9,296 bases of DNA from Paracoccaceae bacterium (GCA_011523445.1 WTGT01000056.1:1-9296), one strand, 5' to 3'. Shown: positions 1-7,959, counted from the first letter of the stretch. Made by a program: numbers and translations. Notes: generated by a model not told the origin, from the sequence alone.

Positions 1-387
1 GCCCATATCCAGGTCTGTGGAACAACCTCCTGTATGATCTGTGGCGCAGAGGACTTGATCTCCGTTTGCAAGGAGAGAATTGCCGCAAACCCTCATCAAC
101 TTTCACCTTGTGAACGGTTCAGCTGGGAGGAGGTGGAATGTTTGGGTGCCTGTGCCAATGCCCCCATGATACAGATAGGAAAGGATTACTATGAGGATCT
201 TTCCCGTGAAAGTTTCGAGACCTTGCTTGATGATCTTTTTGCAAACAGGAAACCCATTCCCGGGTCCAGAAAGGGTCGATTTTCATCCGAACCACAGACT
301 GGTGTGAAAAGCTTGACCGAATATGAAAATGGGAAAGCAAAATTCAGTCCTGTCGTAAGTTTGGCCCAAATTGAGGGAGATCAGTAA
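1..387 (+). CDS. nuoE: NuoE, 24 kDa-type NADH dehydrogenase subunit (3' part)
   Basis: This is the C-terminal 128 residues of NuoE; the frame is open to the first base, so the true start lies upstream and the ATG at 34 is internal. NuoE sits in the peripheral NADH-oxidising arm of complex I beside NuoF and holds the 2Fe-2S cluster N1a. All four expected ligands are visible: Cys6 and Cys11 of the fragment in a VCGTTSC motif, and Cys47 and Cys51 in ECLGACANAP. After the thioredoxin-like ferredoxin fold comes a tail of about 50 residues rich in Pro, Gly and Ser, as in alphaproteobacterial NuoE and unlike the shorter E. coli protein. The stop lies 3 bp before nuoF, consistent with one transcript. 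The family assignment is secure; the full length is unknown. Confidence 0.96.
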   Translation, partial: AHIQVCGTTSCMICGAEDLISVCKERIAANPHQLSPCERFSWEEVECLGACANAPMIQIGKDYYEDLSRESFETLLDDLFANRKPIPGSRKGRFSSEPQTGVKSLTEYENGKAKFSPVVSLAQIEGDQ

Positions 388-390
388 ACG

Positions 391-1665
391 ATGCTTGCTG
401 ATAAGGACCGCATATTCACCAATTTGTACGGCATGGGAGATTGCACACTTGCCGGTGCCCGAAAAAGAGGTCATTGGGATGGTACGGCCGAGTTGATCAA
501 GAAGGGTCAGGATTGGATTATTACCCAGGTTAAGGAAAGTGGTCTCAGAGGTCGTGGAGGAGCTGGTTTTCCGACTGGCCTGAAGTGGAGTTTCATGCCC
601 AGGAATTCTGATGGTCGTCCGCATTATCTGGTAGTCAATGCCGATGAATCAGAACCGGGAACCTGCAAGGATCGGGAAATAATGAGGCATGACCCCCATA
701 CACTTATCGAGGGATGCCTGATTGCTGGTTTTGCCATGAATTCGAATGTGGGATACATCTACATCAGGGGCGAATACATCCGCGAGAAGGAATTGCTCCA
801 GACAGCCATTGACGAGGCTTATGATGCTGGTCTTCTGGGCAGGAATGCCTGTAATTCGGGTTGGGATTTTGATTTGTATCTTCACCATGGGGCAGGTGCT
901 TATATCTGCGGTGAGGAGACAGCACTTCTCGAAAGCCTTGAGGGCAAGAAGGGCATGCCCCGCATGAAACCTCCCTTTCCGGCTGGAAGCGGATTGTATG
1001 GATGCCCAACTACGGTCAACAATGTCGAATCAATTGCCGTAGTACCCACCATCCTGAGAAGGGGGGCGACTTGGTTTGCCTCATTCGGCAGGGAAAACAA
1101 CACTGGAACCAAGATTTTTGCCATTAGTGGACATGTAAATTCCCCTTGTGTGGTTGAGGAGACCATGTCCATTTCACTGCGGGAACTTATTGACAAGCAT
1201 TGCGACGGTGTACGGGGTGGTTGGGACAATCTCAAAGCTGTCATTCCGGGGGGTGCGTCCGTTCCATTGCTTCCCAAATCCCTTTGTGATGATGCCATAA
1301 TGGATTTTGACTGGCTTCGAGATCATCAGTCTGGTTTGGGTACGGCAGCGGTAATCGTCATGGACCAGTCAACCGATATCATTAAGGCCATCTGGCGTCT
1401 GTCAAAATTCTACAAGCATGAAAGCTGTGGCCAGTGCACACCCTGTCGGGAAGGTGCGGGCTGGATGATGAGAGTCATGGATAGATTCGTAAGTGGCAAA
1501 GCAGATATTGAAGAAATCGATACCCTGCTCCAGATAACCAAGCAAGTTGAAGGACATACGATCTGTGCTTTGGGTGATGCGGCAGCTTGGCCTGTTCAAG
1601 GGTTGATCAGGCATTTCAGAAACGAGATTGAGGATAGAATTCTTCAGGAAAAGATATCGGTGTAA
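391..1665 (+). CDS. nuoF: NuoF, NADH- and FMN-binding subunit of complex I
   Basis: NuoF (51 kDa type, 424 residues, normal length) oxidises NADH, passes a hydride to FMN and sends electrons to 4Fe-4S cluster N3. The glycine-rich nucleotide/flavin motif GLRGRGGAGFPTG is at residues 51-63. A second conserved block, GAGAYICGEETALLESLEG, is at 167-185. The N3 ligands are Cys346, Cys349 and Cys352 (ESCGQCTPC) plus Cys392 (HTICALGD). The IYIRGEYIRE stretch at 123-132 is typical of alphaproteobacterial and mitochondrial homologues. The ATG at 391 follows the nuoE stop by 3 bp and has a purine-rich GAGGGAG about 11 bases upstream. The stop TAA overlaps an ATG (TAATG) that opens an 11-codon reading frame in the gap before nuoG. 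All key residues seem intact. Confidence 0.98.
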   Translation: MLADKDRIFTNLYGMGDCTLAGARKRGHWDGTAELIKKGQDWIITQVKESGLRGRGGAGFPTGLKWSFMPRNSDGRPHYLVVNADESEPGTCKDREIMRHDPHTLIEGCLIAGFAMNSNVGYIYIRGEYIREKELLQTAIDEAYDAGLLGRNACNSGWDFDLYLHHGAGAYICGEETALLESLEGKKGMPRMKPPFPAGSGLYGCPTTVNNVESIAVVPTILRRGATWFASFGRENNTGTKIFAISGHVNSPCVVEETMSISLRELIDKHCDGVRGGWDNLKAVIPGGASVPLLPKSLCDDAIMDFDWLRDHQSGLGTAAVIVMDQSTDIIKAIWRLSKFYKHESCGQCTPCREGAGWMMRVMDRFVSGKADIEEIDTLLQITKQVEGHTICALGDAAAWPVQGLIRHFRNEIEDRILQEKISV

Positions 1666-1737
1666 TGGATAGTGAAAAAGACAATGGGATAGTCGATTAA
1701 TTTACCGTTGGGGTTTGCTAATACGATAGATGAAACA

Positions 1738-3750
1738 ATGAGTGATCTACGAAAAATAATTATTGATGGTATCGAAACCGAAGCATTGGGTGACATGACC
1801 CTGATTCAGGTTTGTGAACAAATGGGAATTGAAATTCCCAGATTTTGTTACCATGAACGATTGTCCATTGCCGGGAATTGCCGAATGTGCCTTGTCGAGA
1901 TTGTCGGAGGTCCACCCAAACCCGCAGCATCCTGTGCCATGCAGGTAAAGGATCTACGACCGGGGCCGGAAGGAGCGCCACCCGAAATCAGGACACGCAG
2001 TGACATGGCCCGTCAGGCACGAGAAGGCGTCATGGAATTCCTTCTCATCAATCATCCTCTTGATTGTCCCATCTGCGATCAGGGAGGCGAGTGCGATTTA
2101 CAGGATCAGGCTGTAGCCTACGGTATGGATTTCAGCCGTTACCGGGAAGCCAAAAGGGCCATTGATGATCTGGATCTGGGTCCTCTGGTCGAAACCCACA
2201 TGACCAGATGTATTTCCTGTACCAGATGCGTGCGATTTACAACCGAAGTAGCTGGCATCACCCAGATGGGTCAATCCGGTCGGGGTGAGGATGCCGAAAT
2301 CATCAGTTACCTTAACCAAACCCTGCATTCCAATATGCAGGGTAACATAATTGATTTATGCCCGGTCGGGGCCCTGACTTCAAAACCATATGCCTTCACA
2401 GCCAGGTCATGGGAACTGGAAAAAGTGGAATCGATTGATGTCATGGACGCACTCGGTTCCAACATTAGGGTTGATTCGAAGGGCCGAAGGGTCATGAGAA
2501 TTCTTCCTCGCAACCATGACGGCGTAAATGAGGAATGGATCAGCGACAAAACAAGATTTGTCTGGGATGGTTTGACCAATCAGAGATTGGACAGACCTTT
2601 CATAAGGGTAGATGGCAAGCTGGTAGCATGCAGTTGGGATCAGGCCTTGGACGAGGCCTGCTCATTGCTCAAATCGGAACAGGTAACCTCCATAGCAGGT
2701 GATTTGGCTTCCGTTGAGGCCGTTTATGCTCTTGGTCAATTGACTGATTCCCTCAAGGGTAAAAAGGAATGCCGGGTTAACAATATAGATCTTCCAATCG
2801 GAAATCGATCGGGCTATGTCGGAACATCAAGGATAGAGGATATTGATTCGGCCGGAAGAATTCTGATGGTAGGTACCAATCCTGGTGTCGAAGCACCCGT
2901 TTTGAATGCACGAATTAGGGCATCCTGGCTGGCTGGAAGTCATGTTGAACTGGTTGGTGAAGCTGTTGACCTTACTTATGATTACAAACATCATGGAACC
3001 GATTTGCAATCCTTGCAAAAGCTGGCCAAAAATCTGGCGGATGTAGAGCTAACTGATACCCTGATTATATTGGGTCAGGGAGCATTGCATGAGAGTTTGG
3101 ATAATTCTGCCCTGGGAATAGCCATGAATCTAGCAGCAAGGGGAGCAGGTTTGCTGATTCTACACACTGCAGCGGGCAGGGTAGGTGCCATGGATCTTGG
3201 GTTTGCCACTGAAGGTGGAATGGGTCAGGCCTTGGATGGAGCTGGCGTGATCTACAATCTTGGGGTTGACGAGATTGATATACCTTCTGGTCCAAAGGTC
3301 ATTTATCAGGGCAGTCACGGTGACCGGGGAGCTCACCGGGCAGATATAATTTTACCTGCGGCCGCTTACACCGAGGAGGCAGGGATTTTTGTCAACACCG
3401 AAGGTCGTCCCCAACTTGCTTCCAAGGCAACCTTTCCAGTGGGAGAGGCAAAGGAAAACTGGGCTATCATCAGGGCACTCTCGGGGAAAATAGGCATGCC
3501 ACTTGAATATAATACCCAGATTCAACTCAGGTTGAAGTTGGCCGAGGAATTTCCACATCTGATGGAGATTGACACGGTTCGGGAAAATGAGTTGCAACCA
3601 ATTGAAACGACACAAGCCGGCAACGCCGAATTTAAAAATGTCATCAATGATTTTTATTTGACCAATCCGATTGCCAGGGCATCGGCAGTCATGGCGGAAT
3701 TGTCCTACTTAACCAGAACCAGAGATGGTGAATTTAATGAAGCTGCATAA
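1738..3750 (+). CDS. nuoG: NuoG, 75 kDa-type iron-sulfur subunit of complex I
   Basis: NuoG (670 residues from this start) carries electrons from NuoF through clusters N1b, N5 and N4 toward NuoI. N1b ligands are Cys37, Cys48, Cys51 and Cys66. N5 ligands are His106, Cys110, Cys113 and Cys119 (HPLDCPIC then GGEC). N4 ligands are Cys158, Cys161, Cys164 and Cys208. The rest resembles the molybdopterin oxidoreductase fold that has lost its cofactor role in this family. No N7-type Cys set is seen, as in the mitochondrial type. The ATG at 1738 is chosen because MSDLRKIIIDG matches the family's N-terminus. A TTG at 1708 would add 10 residues unlike the family. Neither start has a strong ribosome binding site. 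A perfect 9-bp inverted repeat lies within the gene at 2320-2343. Confidence 0.97.
   Translation: MSDLRKIIIDGIETEALGDMTLIQVCEQMGIEIPRFCYHERLSIAGNCRMCLVEIVGGPPKPAASCAMQVKDLRPGPEGAPPEIRTRSDMARQAREGVMEFLLINHPLDCPICDQGGECDLQDQAVAYGMDFSRYREAKRAIDDLDLGPLVETHMTRCISCTRCVRFTTEVAGITQMGQSGRGEDAEIISYLNQTLHSNMQGNIIDLCPVGALTSKPYAFTARSWELEKVESIDVMDALGSNIRVDSKGRRVMRILPRNHDGVNEEWISDKTRFVWDGLTNQRLDRPFIRVDGKLVACSWDQALDEACSLLKSEQVTSIAGDLASVEAVYALGQLTDSLKGKKECRVNNIDLPIGNRSGYVGTSRIEDIDSAGRILMVGTNPGVEAPVLNARIRASWLAGSHVELVGEAVDLTYDYKHHGTDLQSLQKLAKNLADVELTDTLIILGQGALHESLDNSALGIAMNLAARGAGLLILHTAAGRVGAMDLGFATEGGMGQALDGAGVIYNLGVDEIDIPSGPKVIYQGSHGDRGAHRADIILPAAAYTEEAGIFVNTEGRPQLASKATFPVGEAKENWAIIRALSGKIGMPLEYNTQIQLRLKLAEEFPHLMEIDTVRENELQPIETTQAGNAEFKNVINDFYLTNPIARASAVMAELSYLTRTRDGEFNEAA
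2320..2343 (+). other. Perfect inverted repeat (possible RNA hairpin) within nuoG
   Basis: ACCCTGCAT at 2320-2328 and its exact reverse complement ATGCAGGGT at 2335-2343 are separated by a 6-base loop, TCCAAT. The 9-bp stem has 5 G-C pairs. It lies over codons for residues 195-202 of NuoG, just before the last N4 cysteine. There is no T run after it, so it is not a Rho-independent terminator. It may be chance or a weak mRNA structure. Confidence 0.5.
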
Positions 3751-3793
3751 TCTTCAAGTTATGAATCCAGTTCAGAGGCAAGGGTAAACCGGT

Positions 3794-4825
3794 ATGTTGG
3801 AATTTTGGGATTCATATCTCGGGACCTTTATCATTATCATTGCCCAATGCATTGCTGTAACGGCATTTGTAATGATTTCCCTTATTTTTCTGGTCTATGC
3901 CGACCGGAAAATCTGGGCTGCCGTCCAATTGCGCAGGGGGCCGAATGTAGTTGGCCCATTTGGATTGCTTCAATCCTTTGCAGATTTCTTGAAGTATGTC
4001 TTCAAGGAAATTGTGATTCCAGCCGGAGCAGATCGGTCGGTCTTCATCATCGCCCCTTTGATTTCATTTGTGTTGGCAATCATGGCCTGGGCCGTCATTC
4101 CCTTTTCGGAAAACTGGGTTCTAGCCAACATCAATGTGGGAATACTTTATGTTTTCGCCATTTCCTCCCTGGAGGTCTATGGAGTGATCATGGGAGGTTG
4201 GGCTTCCAATTCCAAGTATGCCTTTCTTGGTTCCCTGCGATCTGCTGCCCAGATGATTTCCTACGAGGTATCGATCGGTTTTATCATAATCGGCATTCTG
4301 GTATCAACGGGTTCACTGAACCTCACAGCCATCGTAATGGCCCAAGACGGAAATTACGGATTTTTCAGCTGGTATTGGCTCCCACACCTTCCCATGGCTG
4401 TCTTGTTCTTTGTCTCGGCTCTGGCTGAAACCAACAGACCGCCATTTGACTTGCCGGAAGCGGAATCCGAACTTGTGGCAGGTTACCAGGTAGAGTATTC
4501 ATCAACCCTCTTTTTGCTATTCATGGTCGGGGAGTATGCCACCATATTCCTGATGTGTGCACTGATGTCCATCCTGTTTTTTGGCGGATGGCTTTCACCC
4601 ATACCCGGCCTGCCTGACGGTGCCTTGTGGATGGTAGGAAAAATGGCTTTTTTCTTTTTTCTGTTTGCCATGGTAAAGGCCATCGTTCCGAGATACAGAT
4701 ATGACCAGTTGATGCGATTGGGTTGGAAAGTAATTTTACCTGTTTCACTCGGTTGGGTCGCCGTCTCGGGATTTTTTGCCCATCTGGGGTGGGATGCCTA
4801 TGCCCGTTTTGCCATAGGAGGATGA
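3794..4825 (+). CDS. nuoH: NuoH, ND1-type membrane subunit forming the quinone site
   Basis: NuoH (343 residues, normal length) is the ND1 homologue that anchors the peripheral arm in the membrane and lines the quinone cavity and the start of the proton path. Family signatures are present: RRGPNVVGPFG at 48-58, the GSLRSAAQMISYEV loop at 146-159, and the acidic quinone-site loop ETNRPPFDLPEAESELVAG at 212-230. Several hydrophobic segments can be seen, for example near residues 12-35, 82-103, 160-180, 198-210, 236-265 and 279-296. The ATG at 3794 follows an AAGGG-type site about 10 bases upstream in the 43-bp gap after nuoG. The stop is 3 bp before nuoI, and the last codons contain the nuoI ribosome binding site. 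A long overlapping reading frame at 3805-4428 looks like a shadow. Confidence 0.98.
   Translation: MLEFWDSYLGTFIIIIAQCIAVTAFVMISLIFLVYADRKIWAAVQLRRGPNVVGPFGLLQSFADFLKYVFKEIVIPAGADRSVFIIAPLISFVLAIMAWAVIPFSENWVLANINVGILYVFAISSLEVYGVIMGGWASNSKYAFLGSLRSAAQMISYEVSIGFIIIGILVSTGSLNLTAIVMAQDGNYGFFSWYWLPHLPMAVLFFVSALAETNRPPFDLPEAESELVAGYQVEYSSTLFLLFMVGEYATIFLMCALMSILFFGGWLSPIPGLPDGALWMVGKMAFFFFLFAMVKAIVPRYRYDQLMRLGWKVILPVSLGWVAVSGFFAHLGWDAYARFAIGG
4816..4821 (+). promoter_or_regulatory. Ribosome binding site of nuoI
   Basis: A perfect AGGAGG Shine-Dalgarno sequence lies inside the last codons of nuoH, 7 bases before the nuoI ATG. It is among the clearest ribosome binding sites in the window and suggests coupled translation of nuoH and nuoI. 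Confidence 0.85.
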
Positions 4826-4828
4826 GAA

Positions 4829-5326
4829 ATGTTTGAAAAAGACCAGGTCAAGAAAGCAGCCAGATACGTTACCATGGGTGATTTTCTGGGTGGCATGAAG
4901 AAGGGAATGGATTATTTTTTCACCTCCAAGGCCACCCTCAATTACCCACATGAAAAAGGAGCCCTATCTCCTCGTTTCAGGGGGGAGCACGCCCTGAGAA
5001 GGTATCCCAATGGTGAGGAAAGATGTATAGCCTGCAAATTGTGTGAGGCCATTTGCCCGGCACAGGCCATAACCATTGATGCCGAACCACGAGAGGATGG
5101 TTCAAGACGAACCACCAGATATGATATTGACATGACCAAGTGCATCTATTGCGGATTTTGTCAGGAGGCATGTCCGGTTGATGCAATTGTCGAGGGCCCA
5201 AATTTCGAGTTTTCCACTGAAACCAGGGAAGAGTTGTTTTATGATAAGGAAAAACTGCTGGCCAACGGTGATCGATGGGAGGCTGAAATTGCCAGAAATC
5301 TCGAACTGGATTCCAGGTACAGGTAA
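4829..5326 (+). CDS. nuoI: NuoI, 8Fe ferredoxin subunit (TYKY type)
   Basis: NuoI (165 residues) carries 4Fe-4S clusters N6a and N6b, which bridge NuoG and the terminal cluster N2 in NuoB next to quinone. Two ferredoxin motifs are complete: Cys66, Cys69, Cys72 and Cys76 (CIACKLCEAICP), and Cys105, Cys108, Cys111 and Cys115 (CIYCGFCQEACP). The N-terminal amphipathic region (residues 1-45) and the GALSPRFRGEHALRRYPNGEERC stretch are typical of alphaproteobacterial and mitochondrial proteins, as is the C-terminal block around EFSTETREELFYDKEKLL. The start is well supported by AGGAGG. The stop is followed by a 74-bp gap before nuoJ, the largest in the window. Cluster ligands and length look normal. 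Confidence 0.98.
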   Translation: MFEKDQVKKAARYVTMGDFLGGMKKGMDYFFTSKATLNYPHEKGALSPRFRGEHALRRYPNGEERCIACKLCEAICPAQAITIDAEPREDGSRRTTRYDIDMTKCIYCGFCQEACPVDAIVEGPNFEFSTETREELFYDKEKLLANGDRWEAEIARNLELDSRYR

Positions 5327-5385
5327 GGTTATCCATGCAAATGATATTCATACAGGCAGTTAGCCATTTGCTTCAATATCGGCTC

Positions 5386-5396
5386 GGGAGATAGGA
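5386..5396 (+). promoter_or_regulatory. Ribosome binding region of nuoJ, deciding its GTG start
   Basis: The purine-rich run GGGAGATAGGA ends four bases before GTG 5401. An in-frame TAG at 5392-5394 lies within it, so nuoJ cannot begin further upstream. GTG is therefore the first usable start and gives the expected NuoJ N-terminus. Confidence 0.65.
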
Positions 5397-5400
5397 AACA

Positions 5401-6009
5401 GTGCTTTTCACGTTGATATTCTATTTCTTTTCCCTGCTGGCCATTGGTTCAGGCTTAATGGTGGTGTTTTCTCGCAATCCGGTTCATGCTGTCCTGTGGC
5501 TGATCCTGGCATTCTTGTCGGCAGCAGGGCTGTTTGTCATTCAAGGAGCAGAATTCATAGCCATGCTCCTGATCATCGTATATGTCGGTGCGGTTGCAGT
5601 CCTGTTCCTGTTTGTGGTTATGATGCTGGACGTTGATTTTGCAACCCTGAAAGCGGGTATGGCACGATATATACCCTTGGGATTGCTGATTGGGGTGGTC
5701 TTTCTCCTGATTCTGGGAATTGAACTATCGGATTGGAACAGCTCGGGGATAGCTCCCGATTTGCGCCAGGCAATACAGCCTGCCGATATTCAGAATACAG
5801 AAGCGCTGGGAAATGTAATCTACACCGAATATGTCTTCCTCTTTCAGATTGCCGGTTTGATTCTTTTGGTCGCAATGATCGGTGCAATTGTCCTGACTCA
5901 TCGCAAACGCGAGGGTGTCAAGAAACAGGATGTGGTTTCACAAATGTATCGTGATTCCACAAAGTCTGTTTCACTTGAAGATGTCCCTTCCGGAAAGGGG
6001 CTGTCATGA
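5401..6009 (+). CDS. nuoJ: NuoJ, ND6-type membrane subunit
   Basis: NuoJ (202 residues) is the ND6 homologue in the membrane arm, next to NuoH and NuoK, and takes part in linking quinone reduction to proton pumping. The conserved third helix, VYVGAVAVLFLFVVMMLDVD, is at residues 60-79 and includes the family's Tyr61 and the glycine region of the pi-bulge. Hydrophobic segments are near 3-22, 28-47, 52-76, 90-108 and 145-165. The basic tail THRKREGVKKQ at 166-176 and the ending PSGKGLS are typical of alphaproteobacterial NuoJ. Translation starts at GTG, since an in-frame TAG lies 6 bp upstream. The stop overlaps the nuoK start by 4 bp (ATGA), so the two genes are probably translationally coupled. 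Confidence 0.97.
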   Translation: MLFTLIFYFFSLLAIGSGLMVVFSRNPVHAVLWLILAFLSAAGLFVIQGAEFIAMLLIIVYVGAVAVLFLFVVMMLDVDFATLKAGMARYIPLGLLIGVVFLLILGIELSDWNSSGIAPDLRQAIQPADIQNTEALGNVIYTEYVFLFQIAGLILLVAMIGAIVLTHRKREGVKKQDVVSQMYRDSTKSVSLEDVPSGKGLS

Positions 6010-6311
6010 TCGGACTTGAACATTACCTTGTCGTTGCTGCAGCCCTTTTTGTGACAGGAGTATTTGGAATATTCCTCAATCGCAAGAATGTAATCATCAT
6101 CCTGATGTCCATTGAATTGATTTTACTGGCCGTCAATATCAATCTGGTATCGTTTTCCGTCTATCTCCAGGATTTGGTTGGCCAGGTATTCGCCATGTTC
6201 GTTTTGACCGTTGCTGCTGCCGAAGCGGCAATCGGTTTGGCCATTCTGGTCTGTTTCTTCCGCAACCGGAAGTCTATTTCCGTTGATGATGTCAGCCTGT
6301 TGAAGGGATAG
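6006..6311 (+). CDS. nuoK: NuoK, ND4L-type membrane subunit
   Basis: NuoK (101 residues, normal length) is the ND4L homologue with three membrane helices, forming part of the proton path between NuoJ/NuoH and the antiporter-like subunits. The two membrane glutamates known to matter in E. coli (Glu36 and Glu72) correspond to Glu37 in MSIELILLAVN and Glu73 in AAAEAAIGLAILV. The start codon overlaps the nuoJ stop in an ATGA arrangement, and a GGAAAGGGG purine run lies just upstream within nuoJ. The stop is 4 bp before the nuoL GTG. Nothing appears altered. Confidence 0.98.
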   Translation: MIGLEHYLVVAAALFVTGVFGIFLNRKNVIIILMSIELILLAVNINLVSFSVYLQDLVGQVFAMFVLTVAAAEAAIGLAILVCFFRNRKSISVDDVSLLKG

Positions 6312-6315
6312 CAAA

Positions 6316-7959
6316 GTGGAATTGATCATTCTCTTCAGCCCCTTGCTGGGTGCCGTATTAAGTGGTTTCGGTCATCATCTCTATGGTGAAAGGATAGCGA
6401 TCTATTCAGCCACTGGTCTGCTGTTTCTGTCGGCTGTGTTAAGTTGGATTGTTTTCTTTACCTTCAATGGTGAAACCCAGGTAACCCAGATATTTACCTT
6501 TATCGAAAGTGACAATTTCATATCCAACTGGTCGATAAGGCTGGACCGTTTGACCTGTGTGATGCTGATCGTGGTAACCACTGTTTCGGCCCTTGTACAC
6601 CTATACAGTGTCGGGTATATGCATGGAGATCCGCAGTGGAAGGAAAATGAGAGTTACAAACCCCGTTTCTTCGCTTATCTTTCCTTTTTCTCCTTTGCAA
6701 TGCTGGCCCTGGTTACATCAAACAACCTGATACAATTGTTTTTCGGTTGGGAAGGTGTCGGTGTCGCTTCCTACCTGCTTATCGGTTTCTATTATCGTAA
6801 ACCCTCGGCCAATGCAGCAGCCATCAAGGCCTTTATCGTCAACAGGGTTGGTGATTTCGGGATGGCCTTGGGCATATTTGCTCTGTTTGCACTTACCGGT
6901 TCGGTCCTTCTTGATGACGTTTTTGCCCAGGCCGAGAGCTTGTCCCAAAGAACCATCGGGTTCCTGTGGATGGAGGTCAATGCTGCCGAGCTTGCGGGTA
7001 TTCTTTTGTTTGTCGGTGCCGCGGGCAAATCAGCACAGCTTTTTCTGCATACTTGGCTACCGGATGCAATGGAGGGCCCGACCCCCGTCTCGGCATTGAT
7101 CCATGCAGCTACGATGGTAACAGCTGGTGTTTTCCTTGTTTGCAGAATGTCCCCCCTCTATGAATTTGCACCTGTCGCACTGGCATTAATCACCATCATT
7201 GGTGCCATCACGGCCCTTTTTGCAGCTAGTGTGGGATTGGTCCAGAATGACATCAAACGGGTCATAGCGTATTCTACCTGTTCCCAGTTGGGGTACATGT
7301 TTGCTGCTGCTGGAGTAGGTGTATACCAAGCCGCCATGTTCCATCTGTTTACGCACGCTTTCTTCAAGGCATTGCTGTTTTTGGGTGCCGGTTCGGTAAT
7401 CCATGCCATGCATCATGAACAGGACATGCGCAACTATGGGGGACTCCGAACAAAGATTCCGATTACCTTCTGGACCATGATGATCGGTACATTGGCCATA
7501 ACCGGTTTCGGGGTTCCCTTGACCCAGATCGGTTTTGCCGGATTCCTCTCCAAGGATGCCATTGTTGAATCGACTTTTGCAGCAGCAAGTGAAGCAGGTC
7601 TTATGGCATTCATTCTTTTGCTGATTGCTGCCGCGATGACAAGTTTCTACTCCTGGCGTCTGATTTTCATGACCTTTTTCGGAGCAGAGAAGGGTGACAA
7701 AGAGACCCACTCCCATGCTCACGAATCCCCTTGGTCAATGCTGATACCACTGATTGTTCTGGCTTTGGGATCGGTCTTTGCGGGAATGCTGTGGTATCCG
7801 GAGTTTTTTGGTTATTATGTCGAGGAGTTCTTTGGACCTTCAGTTTATGTTGGGGCTGATAACCATGTTCTTCATGATGCCCATTACGTCCCGGGCTGGG
7901 TCAAGGCCTCACCTTTTATTGCGATGTTATTGGGATTTTTTCGGAGCAGAGAAGGGTGA
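6316..7959 (+). CDS. nuoL: NuoL, ND5-type proton-pumping subunit, truncated by frameshift
   Basis: This is the readable 547-residue N-terminal part of NuoL, the distal antiporter-like pump subunit. It starts at GTG 6316, four bases after nuoK, with a GAAGGG site upstream. Residues expected for pumping are present: Glu146 in WEGVGVASYLL, Lys238 in VGAAGKSAQLFLHTWLPDAMEGPTPVSALIHAATMV, His347 and Lys351 in FTHAFFKALLF, and Lys413 in GFLSKDA. Sequence is normal to Phe541. It then enters a second copy of a tandem repeat out of frame, adds FRSREG and stops at 7957-7959. The family normally continues about 113 residues with the KWYFDEIYE motif, a long lateral helix and a final membrane helix. Those are encoded downstream in another frame. 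Skipping one 262-bp unit gives an intact 654-residue protein from 6316 to 8542. Either the gene is newly broken or the sequence is misassembled. Confidence 0.93.
   Translation: MELIILFSPLLGAVLSGFGHHLYGERIAIYSATGLLFLSAVLSWIVFFTFNGETQVTQIFTFIESDNFISNWSIRLDRLTCVMLIVVTTVSALVHLYSVGYMHGDPQWKENESYKPRFFAYLSFFSFAMLALVTSNNLIQLFFGWEGVGVASYLLIGFYYRKPSANAAAIKAFIVNRVGDFGMALGIFALFALTGSVLLDDVFAQAESLSQRTIGFLWMEVNAAELAGILLFVGAAGKSAQLFLHTWLPDAMEGPTPVSALIHAATMVTAGVFLVCRMSPLYEFAPVALALITIIGAITALFAASVGLVQNDIKRVIAYSTCSQLGYMFAAAGVGVYQAAMFHLFTHAFFKALLFLGAGSVIHAMHHEQDMRNYGGLRTKIPITFWTMMIGTLAITGFGVPLTQIGFAGFLSKDAIVESTFAAASEAGLMAFILLLIAAAMTSFYSWRLIFMTFFGAEKGDKETHSHAHESPWSMLIPLIVLALGSVFAGMLWYPEFFGYYVEEFFGPSVYVGADNHVLHDAHYVPGWVKASPFIAMLLGFFRSREG

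Noticed and set aside
1666..1737. Possible internal promoter in the nuoF-nuoG gap
   Set aside because: No convincing -35/-10 pair was seen, and the surrounding genes form one continuous operon.
1823..1840. 18-bp palindrome-like sequence TGGGAATT-GA-AATTCCCA in early nuoG
   Set aside because: It sits in conserved coding sequence (MGIEIP) and the spacer is too short for a full hairpin. It is likely a by-product of the codons, though an operator-like site cannot be strictly excluded.
3805..4428. 207-codon reading frame overlapping nuoH in another + frame
   Set aside because: It lies wholly inside nuoH, whose protein is clearly conserved. The alternative product is rich in Cys, His and Pro with no recognisable domain, as expected for a shadow frame.
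7186..7722. 178-codon antisense frame across nuoL
   Set aside because: It has no recognisable domain and is fully covered by well-conserved NuoL coding sequence on the other strand.
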